From assembly GCA_001599715.1 (NCBI GenBank), contig BCHU01000011.1, forward strand, positions 186,001 to 250,000: a stretch of DNA of 64,000 nt, in the 5' to 3' direction. Below the pieces are notes generated by a model, which worked only from the letters and a program-made list of their open reading frames with translations, was not told where the DNA came from and did no database searches. Position numbers and translations under genes: made by a program. Source of the stretch: Phaeotremella fagi. Its lineage: Eukaryota; Basidiomycota; Tremellomycetes; Tremellales; Phaeotremellaceae. Below are positions 37,425 through 49,247 of the stretch, one piece after another; within the stretch, counting starts at the first letter, position 1, and the number at the start of each line of letters is the position of its first letter.

Positions 37425-38430
37425 ATGTCCTCCATTGGTACAGGTTACGATTTGTCCGTTTCCACCTATTCTCCAGATGGTAGACTATTCCAGGTAAGTA
37501 ATCAAAGTATTCATTCCGTATCTATACCCAATCTAACTTAAATATCCAGGTTGAATACGCAAACAAAGCAGTTGAAGCAGCAGGGTAAGCTGGATCTGAC
37601 CTAAGAAATCAAAGGAATCTGAACTGATGTGAATTATCTTCAATAGTGTCGCTATCGGACTTCGATGCTCAGATGGGATTATTCTAGGTGTTGAACGATT
37701 ACTTCATTCCAAACTTTTAGTCGCTGGTTCAAATAGAAGAATAGCTTCTGTTGAAGAACATATTGGAATGGCTACCGCAGGCTTATTAGCGGATGGAAAA
37801 CATTTGGGGTTGAGAGCTGCTGAAGAAGCTTATAATTTCCGTGATACATATAACGCACCTATATCAGTCAAGGTAAGTGAGATTGCGTATATGTGATGTT
37901 ACTGGAGACTGACGCCTTTTTCTCGTATTTAGATCCTAGCAGAAAGATTATCAGGTTACGTTCAAGCATACACTTGTTACGGTTCAGTCAGGCCATTCGG
38001 AATCTCAACGATCGTCGCTGGAGTTGATAAAGCAGGTCCAAGTCTTTTCTGTATCGAACCATCAGGAATTTTCTATGGCTACAGGGCATGTGCGGTTGGG
38101 AAAGGAAAGGCGTTAGCGAAGACTGAATTAGAAAAGATTGTTTCCAAAGAAGCTGATGGAGCTCCTGGTATCACTTGTCGAGAGGGTGTGATGGAGGTTG
38201 CTAGAATGTGAGTACCGCGACAAAATCTGTTGATCTGATATTAATACTTGACCTCCAATAACAGTATCCATCTCGTTCACGATGACAACAAAGACAAAGA
38301 TTTCGAATTAGAGTTAACATGGGTTTGTGCAGAATCCGGCGGATTACATCAATTAGTCCCTAAAGATCTGGTTGCAGAGGCTGAAGCAAAGGCTAAAGCA
38401 GCTTTAGAAGAAGGTATGGAAGAGGATTAG
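37425..38430 (+). CDS. PRE10: 20S proteasome subunit alpha-7 (PSMA3)
   Basis: Five exons (37425-37493, 37550-37584, 37647-37872, 37933-38207, 38265-38430) sum to 771 nt, 256 residues. The N-terminus [35 protein letters not shown] carries the alpha-subunit signature (Y-D..S.[FY]SP-G-R..Q[VI]EYA). Further blocks are [82 protein letters not shown] and the acidic tail ALEEGMEED, typical of alpha-7. It forms part of the outer gate ring of the 20S core in cytosol and nucleus. It is divergent from NAT9 with 339 bp between start codons and convergent with isocitrate lyase. Splice phases were all checked. Confidence 0.95.
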
Positions 38431-38606
38431 ATTGGCGTCTGTCTACCAAGACTTTAAAATTCGCCGGCAGATTGCTATGCATGTAAATACGATTTTAGAA
38501 TGCTGTCTTCACTGTCGTCTGGAAATCTCATTTTTGGGTGACCAAATCTCCAATCTTTAATCATACATTGAAGTTAAACTACAAGAGCCAATGAATTCTT
38601 CTCAAA

Positions 38607-40679
38607 TTACAACTTATGTAAAGCGTCTTTGGCTTTAGTATCAGTGAATTGACCTTCTGTAACTCCTTTACCCATAGCGGCGGTGGATGAACTGTATCTC
38701 GTTAGCTCAAAGACTCTTTCAAGGCAGGTTGTCCACTTACATGCCACCAGTGACGGTCATCAACAATGAGTCAGCATAGTCTGCACCAGACCACTGAATT
38801 ATTGTCAGTCAAATTTTCTGATCATTTGACATGAACTCACCTTTTGATGGGTCAGAACGTCACATCCTATCTCTCGTTCTTTCCTTTGAATTAACTCAAC
38901 ATATGCCTTCATACCTTCTTTGGCAAAGGCGGCAGCGAATTGATCGTTTATGTAAGCGTTCGAATGAAGTCCAGCGAGCTACACAAGAAGGTGAGTAGAG
39001 GTCTACTTCGGAGTGACGTTGGACTTACGGTAATGAATTGGAAAATGAAACCTAGTTTCCCTAAAGCCCAAACGTAATCTTTCATCTCCTTCTCACCAAG
39101 ACCAGCAGCATCCCAATTGAAACTTGGACTAAGGTTGTAAGCTAACCATTGACCGGGTCTTTCCTTGTGAACTCCTTCAGCGAATTCTTTAGCTTGCGCA
39201 TAGATAGGTGATTTAGTTTCCATCCATAACAAATCTGCGTAAGGTGCAAAAGCAATGGCACGATTGATGGCGCATTGGGTACCTCCTTGATAGCGGAAAT
39301 AACCTTCTCTAGTTCTTGGCGTGTCCCACGACCAGTAGGGAACCTTCTTCAGACCATACTTTTTCTGAGCAAGTTCTAGGGAAGCTGAATGACTTTTACC
39401 AGCAACTTCAGAAGAGAACTGCTTGAGTTTCCCTTGATCAACGCCTTGAGACTTGAGAGCATGACTAAGAACAGCTGGGTAGAGTTGAAGTTTGGCTCTG
39501 GACATCCAATCGTCCTCAATTTTTTGAAGAGCTGAACCAAGGACTCCTTCTGCTTCAGCGGCAAGCATGACTTCTACCAAAGGTGGTAGGGAAGAATCAG
39601 TGGAACCAAGAATGAACGCATGGTCTCGAGGATCAATATTGGTGGTGATGAGGGTTGCAGCTTCTGAATCGGTTCTGGCAACCACTAAATTTGTAGTTCC
39701 CATGATGTCACATTGTAAACGCATGGCGACCATTCGATTTATATGTTCTGAAATTGGTACCAAGACCTAGAAGTTTGTCAGATATGGTCCTCAGATATTC
39801 TTGTTCAGGAGACTCACCTTTCCAGCCATATGACCGCATTTCTTTGTACCAGGAGCTTGATCTTCGATATGAATACCAGCTGCACCAGCTTCGACCATCA
39901 TCTTTGTAAGTTTCATTACAGCAGTCAAGCCTAAAACAAACATTCCTCAGTCCATGAATGGCAAATAAGTACAGAGACATACCTCCGTGACCAGTATCAG
40001 CGTCAGCGACGATGGGACGTAAGTAATCAATTGGTTCTCCCAGCTTTTGTAAGGCTTTAGAGTCCTTGGCGAGCGCTGTCATACGTGTGTACCGCTGTTT
40101 GCGATCGTGGAATAACTGAGCTGTGAAGAGCTGAGAGACTTTGTTGGGAACAGTATTCGAAGGATAATCTGAATATCGTGTGAGTCATGACTTGTTGCGA
40201 ATAAAGAGTAACTTACCAGCAAGATCTGGTCCTGGTTCTAAGGAACTACTGGCGGTCGAAGAACACTGCCACCCGGAAACATATACCGTCTCGAGGTGTT
40301 TTGCCATTTGTGTAAGTTGAACAGGATCCAAGCTACAAGAAATGTTGATGTTAAGGAAGATTCCATTTGTTAAACGACAAACTCACGCGCCATAGGTAGC
40401 AGTACAGCCACCACCTTCACCTCTTTTCTTAGCTTCAAGAATCTTCCAAAGTTTCTTGGCCATCAAATCAGATGGGTAAGTTGGTTGAATGGTACCTCTT
40501 TTCGAAACGACATCGGCAGCAGAGTAAGGTCGAACTGTTCTAGAGAAACGAGGTTGCTGTAGATGATGAGAAGGTTGAATGACTTATGGGATTGATAGAG
40601 TTGAAACGATATTTACCTTTGCGAACGCCTCAAAGGCTTGGACTTCAGTATCGAAGAGAGCTTGCTCTGTATTTGACAT
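38607..40679 (-). CDS. ICL1: Isocitrate lyase (glyoxylate cycle)
   Basis: The start [20 protein letters not shown] leads to [55 protein letters not shown]. The middle contains [14 protein letters not shown] and, across an intron near 39820, the catalytic signature KKCGHMAGK. The large exon 38948-39763 reads [67 protein letters not shown] and [14 protein letters not shown]. The last exons end [19 protein letters not shown] sequence and [20 protein letters not shown], stop at 38607-38609. All catalytic elements ([20 protein letters not shown]) are present. The enzyme splits isocitrate to glyoxylate and succinate, allowing growth on acetate or fatty acids; such genes are usually induced when glucose is scarce, though no binding site is identified here. 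About six introns. Confidence 0.95.
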
Positions 40680-41715
40680 GATGAGAGTGGAATGGGAAAA
40701 ATAAAGAAAGAAAGACTATGAGTCTGGAATGGAGGAAAAGGAGTGGTCAGAGATAAATGCATGGTTTATATACAGCAGCAGTAGAGGGCTAGAGGGCTTG
40801 CGACTCAGAGTAATAGTGAATTCACTGACAGTTTGGTAGCAAAAAACTGAATGTGAGATGGTCATAATCGGGTTTGTTAATAACCGGTCATTCAGTCGGA
40901 TTTAGTCGGTTGTTGTGTGGAATGGTGCTTTCGAGTATTGTGCATGCATAGTCATGGTCATATTATTGATACTTGTGTTGTATTCGACTCGATGTTTAAG
41001 TATCCAATAACCAATAACACTAGTTCCGTAGTTCAACTTGTAACCATGGCATTGACGAAAACCGATAACCATGACGATGAATATGACTCGGACATTCGAA
41101 GGGTGGAGTAGATGACAGTGTCTCTCAATACTATCCTCTCTTGGATCCTTCAAGATCTCCGCCTCCTCATTCAATCATAAATCAATGATTCCTTCTACAA
41201 ACACTTTTTGTGTATCAATCAACGCTTAGCTTTAATTAAGTCATTTGAAGGAAAGCAAGATCAATCCTAAAAGGTCACTCGGCGACCGTTGCGCCTTTCG
41301 ATCGCATCTGATGGATGGATGAAACACAAAGCATAGCTCTCTAGAGATCTCTTCTCTCGCTTCCCCCCTCTCTCTCCCCTCTTCCCTCTTCTTTTTCTCC
41401 CTTCCTTCCCTCTGCTTAGAAACCAAGTGATCAATTAACATACAAGTAATCCATCAAAATCTAGGTTGACAACACGCTCCAACTTCTTTTTCACATTTAA
41501 CTTATCTAAACTCATCAAGTTAACGCATACTTCTACTCACGACTGTCAACTAATAATGTACAAAGATCTTTCCAGATCATTTTCTATCAATCCATGCTTT
41601 TTATTGTAACTTACAGAATCAAAAACAAAGACATATAACTATCATCATCAAACCTTCGAACAGTAATCAATCTTCTTACTCCTTTCACTTCTACATCAAT
41701 TGATCAAAGAACGGC
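40680..41715. other. Intergenic region between isocitrate lyase and the seven-TM gene
   Basis: About 1 kb holding two divergent promoters. A pyrimidine tract with repeated TCTCTC/CCTTCC words lies at 41340-41412. Small open frames near 40917-41174 have no motif. No RNA gene or repeat family was seen. Confidence 0.45.
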
Positions 41716-43782
41716 ATGAACGCCCTAGCATATGTCGGTGAGTTGGAAGCAAACATCCCAGTACAAATTTGTCTGATCCAACTTCAGTTGGTCCATTCTA
41801 CCTTGGGATTTGCCTTGAATGTTTGGGTAAGTCTATAACAAACCCAAATATACTGTGTTTAACTCAACCCAGGGATGGGCGTGGTGTTGATGCTGAGCAT
41901 CGATTATCTGAAGGACCTTTCCCACGCTAAGGAAATCAAACCTCCCACTCCAAATTCTTCTTATTTAGTTGGTGTCATTTTGGTTTCAATATCCCTCGTA
42001 GCGAATTCATCGCAAACAATAGTTGATCTATGTCGAGGATGGGCAGTAAGTTTATGTGTTATCTCTCCATTCAAGGCTGATTATATGCATATTCAGCTGT
42101 TCGCAGTTGATTTCGATAATTTCTCTGCATTCCTCAGGCCTACCCCTCTCTTTTTCATTTCCCCATTTCTCGGTTTGATCCCTCCCTTTCTCACCCAAAC
42201 ATTTCTCCTACGAAGGGTAGTTGTCTTCATCTCTTCATTAGAAGTGCTTTGGCCTGTTTTAGCTCAAAACTGTATCCGTTGCGCTTTTACTGCCGTTCTG
42301 TTGTCGGCAATCATACTGTCTTTTGTTACTGGATGTATGACTTCACATGATGCTTGGACTTCTGGATCACTCGTTTTTCTAGCTGTCGACACCCAAGATA
42401 CCGAAGACAAGTACGTCCCTGGTTATCACTTCCTATCTTCCCCTGATGAAATAGGACTGACGGGATCTGTAGCTTCAGGTTAGCCTCGAATCTTTGGTTG
42501 TTCTCTTCTTCAGGAGTCGATTTAATTCTCGCTACTGCTCTCTGTATGGAGCTGTGGTGGGCAAGGCACAAGCTTGCTATGCGAGGAGGTCGAATGAGAC
42601 AGGTTCTGACACGTCTGATGGTATGTCGAGAATTTTACTGGTTGATTTTTCTGATTCTAACACAGCTCATTACACTACATGGAGGTGTCACTGTCACTGC
42701 ACTTCAGATCATCACGCTTGTACTGTATCGCACTCAACCAACTAATGCATTTTGTTACCTTCCGATCATTTTCGTAAGTCAATAATTCATAGAAAAGGGG
42801 TTCAACTCAGCTCGTTTATTTAGCTTCCTAAAGTCTACAACATCACCTTGGTTCTCCCCTTGAGCCTTCCGCCAACTCGAGCCGGCAATGTCCTCGCTTC
42901 GCAAGCCTATTCGCTACCTTTCATGGGCGATACCCGTCACCAATCAGCCAACAGAGTGGGAGTCAATCAAGATGTCATGTATTCCAAAGATCTGTCTCAA
43001 AGTAACGGACAGGAGTCTGGCCATGACGACACTCGCAACAAATTAGCCCCGCTTACAAGATTACCATTCCCTTGGCCAACTTGGTGTCCGATAGGGAAAA
43101 CTATACTCAAGTCCATGAACAGACGCCGAAGAAAACTCGAAAGAATATCAATTCCCCGTCAATCTTATAGTCGTCATAGAGACTGTGAACAGCCCGATCT
43201 AGTGAGTTGTATTCACGTCAATTGTTGATGATCATTCAATAACCAACACCCAAGGAGCATTCATTACCTTTACTTTCAGTGACGTCGAACGGGAGTCGAC
43301 CTCCACAAGCAGATTCTCGAAAACCAGTCATAATGGTGAACACAGCTTATGGCAGTACTTCGCCCTTTTCTTTTGGCAGAGCCTCATTACCAGATCTTCC
43401 ATCAATTCCTTCAGCAGCTTACACATCTGGTAGTGCTGGTTCAACACCCTCGTCTGCACGTCCAGTTGTGCGAAGATACACCTCGTCGATCTTCAGCAAT
43501 GTGGATCCCTTCTCCACCAGCAATATCCCTTCGGCGGTCTATCCAAGTAGTCAAAATGCAGCATCGTACGATTATCCTTCCTCCCCCTCTTCCAGCTCCA
43601 AACTCTACTCTTCCCCGCTTCAGCGAAATCGTGTTCCTTTCCTTTCAACTGAAGAATCAGACGAAGAGTTACGTCACAGTAATCGGGAAGAAATTGTGGA
43701 AAACGTTGGATCAGAAGTGATACCTAGTTCACGGACAGAACGTCTTCCATCGTTTAAAGATATGTTAGACGACTTTGAATGA
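41716..43782 (+). CDS. Seven-TM membrane protein, DUF6534-like
   Basis: Early exons 41716-41737, 41788-41826 and 41873-42045 join in phase to MNALAYVVGPFYLGICLECL then GMGVVLMLSIDYLKDL, followed by SSYLVGVILVSISLVANSSQ. The exon from 42097 gives further hydrophobic segments around FFISPFLGLIPPFLTQTFLL and a basic loop. A later exon reads KLASNLWLFSSSGVDLILAT, ALCMELWWARHKLAMRGGRM, RQVLTRLM, then QLITLHGGVTVTALQIITLV and LPKVYNITLVLPLSLP. The GP[FL][YF]LG start, G-V-D-L-I-L-A and R-Q-V-L-T-R-L-M blocks and final Y-N-I-T-L match the layout of the fungal DUF6534 seven-helix family. About 270 hydrophilic, Ser-rich C-terminal residues follow (SFKDMLDDFE end), probably cytosolic. Such proteins are expanded in basidiomycetes; ligands and roles are unknown. 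Confidence 0.75.
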
Positions 43783-43977
43783 GACCTAACAGTTCATAGT
43801 ATCGCGGGTTGATGAATCCAAAGAATGATTCGTGGGTTTCGTATAACCATATTCATACCTTTCTTTACCCCCGCCTTCCTCTTTTTGTCTACCTACTTTT
43901 ATTGACCATATGTAATTCATGATAATAAACCTATGTATCCATAGCTTTCTTCAACAATCCGTTGCTGCAAAAAATCG

Positions 43978-44426
43978 TCATTTTTTGGGTGAAGGTTTGG
44001 GGGCACTTTTACCTGTACCTTGACGTAACTAAATTTGTCATCAGTAAACGATAGATAAATATAATAACGGATCAATTACCAGCATCTATAGATCAACTCA
44101 GTGAAGGTATCTGCAAAGTATGAAACACTTACGCTAGCATGATATTTGCAGCTATAGCTGGTTTTCCTCAACCAATCGTCCGTCTTGTTTGACCTTATTC
44201 CACAAATGCTCCTTGATGATCTCTTCGATCATTGGAATGATGATGTCGTTTTCCTCATCTCTCCACTTAGACAGTTAGTGACGCTATTCGATAATTTACT
44301 TACACCTTTTGGACCCTTGGCAGGTGTGGTCATCTTTTCTTTTTTAGCTATCTTTAGTTGTGGTATGCTTTCATCGCTGAGATCTCCTTCGCTTTCTGAA
44401 TGTTGTGAATGCTCTCGTTTTCCCAT
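43978..44426 (-). CDS. Small Myb/SANT-like protein (exon structure uncertain)
   Basis: The start exon encodes MGKREHSQHSESEGDLSDES and a basic linker IAKKEKMTTPAKGPKG, and meets donor GTAAGT. After a short intron comes WRDEENDIIIPMIEEIIKEH then LWNKVKQDGRL, which resembles helices 1-2 of a Myb/SANT repeat (W-x-x-E-E-N-D). The third helix may be CKYHAS, with a basic tail LRQGTGKSAPKPSPKK and TGA at 43978-43980. The join between helices 2 and 3 is not resolved: in the simple frame GRLVEENQL meets TAG, while CKYHAS lies in another frame, so an intron or a frameshift must separate them near 44150. If real it is a nuclear DNA- or chromatin-binding protein of about 100 residues. Confidence is moderate. 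Confidence 0.5.
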
Positions 44427-44672
44427 TTTTATCTGGAATGAATTGTTTTCAGTGTAGGTACTAGTCGATTAATTAGAATGAAATGAATGGATGAACGACG
44501 TTGTGAGGGAGGGATATCTATCTACCTTGACTACTGGGTTGCTTCTTGCACGCTGCCACGCCACCGCCACGCACAATTTGATTCCGTGACGTCAACCGGT
44601 TGTTTTGGGTTCGTTAAATTTTGAAAACCTACAGCAAATCTCAATCTTATTCATTCTCGAATCATCAGCATC

Positions 44673-47600
44673 ATGGTATCCTCACCCCTATCTCCATCCA
44701 CAGGAGAGAAAAGATCCAGGGATGACAGTATAGAGCGAGATGCAGAGCTGGATAAAAAAATCAAAACTGAAACTGAGCTCCTTTCACCTGCTCAGGCTCA
44801 GCTTCCACAAATACTTGAAGAAGCTACCATACCAACCCTTGTTCCGACAACTTTCAATCCAATTCCTGCCATAGAGATTGCTCTGAGTCGATCCTCAAAC
44901 TCTATTGTACCTCCTCCAGTTTCAAAGTTAGGTCTCAAGGCCAAATTACCTACTTTACCTGCCTCTCTTGAGCTAGCAACTGGTGTCAAGACAGATCTTC
45001 TTGCGACGCAAGGATTCGTTGGGCAGCGAGAAGTCGGTATCATAGGCTATGTTGGTTCTGGAGCAGGTAAAGTCATCAAGGGTATTATCAAACAAAGGTC
45101 CGTACAAATATCACCGTTTCTACTTCCTACTCTGCTAAAAACCTTTTAGATTTACCGATTTCATGGTTAATGAAGTTATCCCTTCTGGTGAAGTTTTACG
45201 TTTGAAATCTATCGATAAACCAGTAGAGCCCAATACAGGCAAGGAAACTGAACCGAAACAGGACGAAAAGAATGATACAGCACCAGATGCAACTTCTCAA
45301 CCACATACTTCAACTACTAAAGTAGAATCGACCGTAGTGGAAGACGCAGGAATCAGCAAAGACGAACAAGAGATCATTCTTGAACTTCCTGAGGAGCTCA
45401 AATTCGAGCCTACACAACTTTGGACGGATTCTACTACAATAGTGCTGCGGAATCACTTCTCTTTGGAAACCATTGTCGCATTCCACGCTTTACTGATCGA
45501 AGGTAAAAATCCTCCACCCAAAATGGATTCTGGTTGGGGCACACGAAAGAATCGAGCTTCAGGTACAGCGGAAGAAACTGCAGAGGAGGCAGCATTGAAT
45601 GCTGAAGTGAGCACCGGTGGTCTGATTCATATTGAGTCTGGAAGTGAAGCGCGCGGGCAAGGTAGAGACCGTGGTCGAGGTCGAGGTGGAAGAGGTGGAA
45701 GAGGGGGTCGTGGAGGTCGTGAAGGAGGGTCTGGAGGGAATGAGTGGTGGTCAAATAACGAGGATACTCGAGAGGTGGTCAGTCAGGTAGGTCAAAAACG
45801 ACTATAACCTCTTGAGCGAGGCTCACCAAGCCTTAGGTCATCTCCTCGAAAGAGGAGAGAGCTGCTGCTCATCAAATCATACGAGAGCTTTTCGGGGGAA
45901 AATTCCACACTAACGTACGATCCCTTAAGGGAGAAACTGGGCAAAGATTGGGCATAAAATGGAGCTATGGACGAAACGACGGAAGACAGTCGAAGAATGA
46001 AAAATCGCAAAACGGTGGGAAAGGTGAGCTTGGCGGAGTATTTGTCCCATTCAACATACTGATTCATATAATCAGCTCGCTCTGCCAATCAACCTTATAT
46101 CCATTTTACCATGCAAAAATCAAATAGAGAGACGCAAGACTGTCTTTCGAATCTTAGCCGACAGCTCAATGTCCCAGCTAAAGACTTGTCAGTCTGTGGA
46201 ACCAAGGACAAGAGGGCGGTCACTGTTCAGCGTGTTTGTTTGAAACGGGGAAGATTAAATCTGCAAGCGGTATGGAATGCAGCTAATGCTGTTCGAAATG
46301 GGCGGCGAACGGAACAAGAGGCACTTACTCAACGAGGGGAGCGAGGTTGTCGGATTGGCGATTTAGCATATTCTGACCAATTTCTCGAGCTTGGAATGCT
46401 GAAAGGGAATCGATTCCTGATTACTTTAAGGTGGGTTCATTGAACTCGCGTTGAAATTGATTGTTGGTGCAGGAGTGTTGAAGCAGAATCTCGTGAAGCA
46501 ATTGATACGGCCATGTCCTCTCTTCGCGACCACGGCTTTGTCAACTATTATGGTGGGTAATCGAACGATGTTGTTGGGGAGATTGTCTTTTAACATATAA
46601 CAGGTATGCAACGATTCGGAACGTCCACAGTTCCCACTCATGTTACTGGACTCATGATCTTGCAGTCAAAATGGGGTGAGGCTGTCGATTCTATATTAGA
46701 ACTACGCGAAGGAGAACATCCTGATTGCATTCGAGCGAGATTGGCATGGCTTGAGGACAAAGACGTGGCAAAAGCTTTGGAAATCATGCCTAGGCGATGT
46801 GTTGCAGAGCGATCGATTTGGGAGTTTTGGAATCGAGGTCGAGCAGTCGAAGACAAAATGGGGGCGCTGAATAACGTACGTCGCCGAGATATTGAAGTCA
46901 CGATTAATTCAGCTGACATCCATCAAAGCTTCCACGCAATTTACGCACGATGTACGTTCACGCCTACCAGAGTTACATCTGGAATTTAGTGGTTTCGGAG
47001 AGGATCAAAGCGTCCGCTACTGAGCCGATGATTGGAGATTTAGTTTATGTGAAAGGAGGTGACGATGAAGAATTAGGTTCGTTAGGTCCTCTGCGATTCT
47101 TTAACCTTGGCTCACAAAATGTCAGATCAAGAGGCGATGCCCTCTGGAAAACATGCGTCCGGTAAAAAAAATTGGGAAACAACATCATCTGTTGAGGTCA
47201 AGGAACTCAAAGCAGGGGATCTTGCCAACTACACGATATTTGACGTTGTCATGCCTCTTCCTGGTTGGAATGTCGACTATCCTGGCGGTGCTATGAGCCA
47301 ACTATACTTCGATATACTGTCTGCTGATGGCTTGGATCCAAATCGAATGAGGCGAGATCAGAGGTATGTTCTGTTGCGCTTTCTTTTCTCTATGTACGGC
47401 TATTGCTGTATACTGATTCAATCACACAGAGAGTTCTCTTTGCCTGGGTCTTATCGGAAAATCGTCAATAAACCTTCAGATGTATCATGGAAACACATCC
47501 GTTATACAGATCCTGATGTTCATTTGGTGCAATCCGATGAGGACAAAATTTTGGGTCAGGAACCTGCGGCTGAAGACGATCCAAATGGGAAATTTGAAGC

Positions 47601-47775
47601 TTTACAAATCGCTTTCACTCTTGGAACTTCGTCATATGCAACGATGGCATTACGAGAGATCACCCGGGATGAAACCTCGTCTTGGCATCAGATAACTCTT
47701 ACAAATGAAGGGGCAGATCAAGCGCACAAAGGTTCGGTTGCTGGTGAAACGGTGCTTGATGAAGCGAACGAATAG
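44673..47775 (+). CDS. PUS7: tRNA/mRNA pseudouridine synthase PUS7 (TruD family)
   Basis: The start MVSSPLSPSTGEKRSRDDSI is a disordered leader. Family blocks then appear in order: VGQREVGIIGYVGSGAGKVI and KGIIKQR; FTDFMVNEVIPSGEVLRL; PYIHFTMQKSNRETQDCLSN; the catalytic block DLSVCGTKDKRAVTVQRVCL with its Asp; GNRFLITLR; HGFVNYYGMQRFGT; MYVHAYQSYIWNLVVSERIK; and LPGWNVDYPGGAM near the end. The TRUD insert region spans 45300-45780 and contains an unusual arginine-glycine run (GRGRGGRGGRGGRGGREGG). Seven or so introns of about 50 nt are present. PUS7 converts uridine to pseudouridine in tRNA, U2 snRNA and mRNA, in the nucleus and cytosol. The final residues SVAGETVLDEANE end at 47775. Confidence 0.9.
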
Positions 47776-48531
47776 AAAAAGTTATAGAATGATGTAGTTA
47801 AAACCATCTGTGACTATGTTATTAATAGCAGATTTATTGTATCTAGCTCGAGTGATGATTAGCTTTATTTGATACTCAACATCTGAATGAATCTACTGGT
47901 GTGGTTATGTCTGTCCATCGTTTGACAGCAGCCATTTCCTCGATTCGAGCAACCGCCCAGTCTTGGATAATGTAGCCTTGACCCATGATACCATTTATTG
48001 ACGCACATCGTTTGAAGAATGGGCATGGGCAGCTGCTGCTACTTTTTTACTACATGGGGAATGAGCCAACTCCATAAAATCCGCCTTTAAACAAGATCCA
48101 AGCAGCCAAGTCTTGACTTCGAAGATGCAGCCTATGCTCGGAGGTCTTGCAGAAGAAGCTTTTCGGGATAGCTTGTTTCTCGCGACTTGGCATTACTGGA
48201 TTGATCTACAAATCCGCCAAGTACAGCAGCGATCGGTCGATTGCCGGCTTGTGGCATTCAATCCAATCGGTTGGCGCTTGGCATCGCACTGCATTCGTTC
48301 ATTGGATTCATGATCAATTGCATCACTCCACTCGTAAGATAGTTTCAGACAACTGATTTCCATATTAAATGCGCTCTGTTTGTGGGCTCCAGGCTGTATT
48401 ATTTTTGACTCGTCATCACTGATTATCAACGCGGTCTTGGCAAAAGCCACTAAAATGGCTATATAAGCTGATCACCAAATGATTGGATTCCGATAATCTC
48501 AAGTTTCGCACCCAGATTACATTTCGGCCAA
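47776..48531. other. Intergenic region without recognised gene
   Basis: About 0.75 kb between PUS7 and the CHRD gene, same strand. Overlapping open frames on both strands around 48113-48450 have no family motif. The CHRD promoter should be at its right end; AGATTACATTTCGGCCAA lies just before the start codon. Confidence 0.45.
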
Positions 48532-49247
48532 ATGAAAGCTTTCACCATCACCGCTCTCTTCGCTTTACTATCTGTTCCAGCTCTGGCTGCACCTACATGG
48601 GGTAACTCTCACGACGAGAAGGTCAAGGACTGCGAACCAAAATGGTATAAGGATAACTTCCCATTCCATTTTACTTCTTATCTAGTTGGATACGCCTCGC
48701 CAGATACGATCGTTAATAACAGTCAAGTAGCAGTTCCAGGTCTTGCAGGAGCTTCCGGAACCTTCGCATTCGGCTTGAACTCCATTGACGATGTCATTTG
48801 CTACGTAAGTTGATTCCCTGACCATCAACATTTCGATATTGATCCTTTGGTAGAACATTTCCATCTACTTAAAGGGAAACTACTCCTCACCTGCTCGCAC
48901 AGCTACGCACATTCACCAAGCTGTAGCCGGGCGTTCTGGTCCACCACGTCTCGCTTTCCCCAATCCTCAACCCAAAAATGGTACAGATTTGAAAGAATTT
49001 TCATGGCGATCAAGTGTTGGATGCTTAAAGGGACCATTCACAACTGGACTTCTCGTCAATGGCAGTGAGTTACGCTTCGCTTAGTCAAAGCATGGATGAG
49101 AATTGTTCTGAAAACGACGCCGTAGCCGACACTGCTCTTGGATTCACCATTGCTAAACTCGAAGCAGACCCCACCGGATTTTTCGCTGATACACACACTG
49201 AAGAGCGGTTGGCAGGTGCAATCCGAGGTCAACTGGAATGGCGCTGA
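48532..49247 (+). CDS. Secreted CHRD-domain protein
   Basis: Three exons (48532-48804, 48854-49064, 49126-49247) sum to 606 nt, 201 residues. MKAFTITALFALLSVPALAA is a signal peptide. The domain reads VPGLAGASGTFAFGLNSIDD, VICYNISIYLKGNYSSPART, ATHIHQAVAGRSGPPRLAFP, SSVGCLKGPFTTGLL, ALGFTIAKLEADPTGFFADT and ends EERLAGAIRGQLEWR. The G-x-F-x-F-x-L-N...I-C-Y-N-I...A-T-H-I-H-x-G-x-P and F-F-A-D-T-H-T-x[..]-R-G-Q-L pattern is the CHRD fold, first seen in chordin and common in fungal and bacterial secreted proteins. Four cysteines can pair. There is no GPI signal, so it is probably released. Function is not known. Confidence 0.88.
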
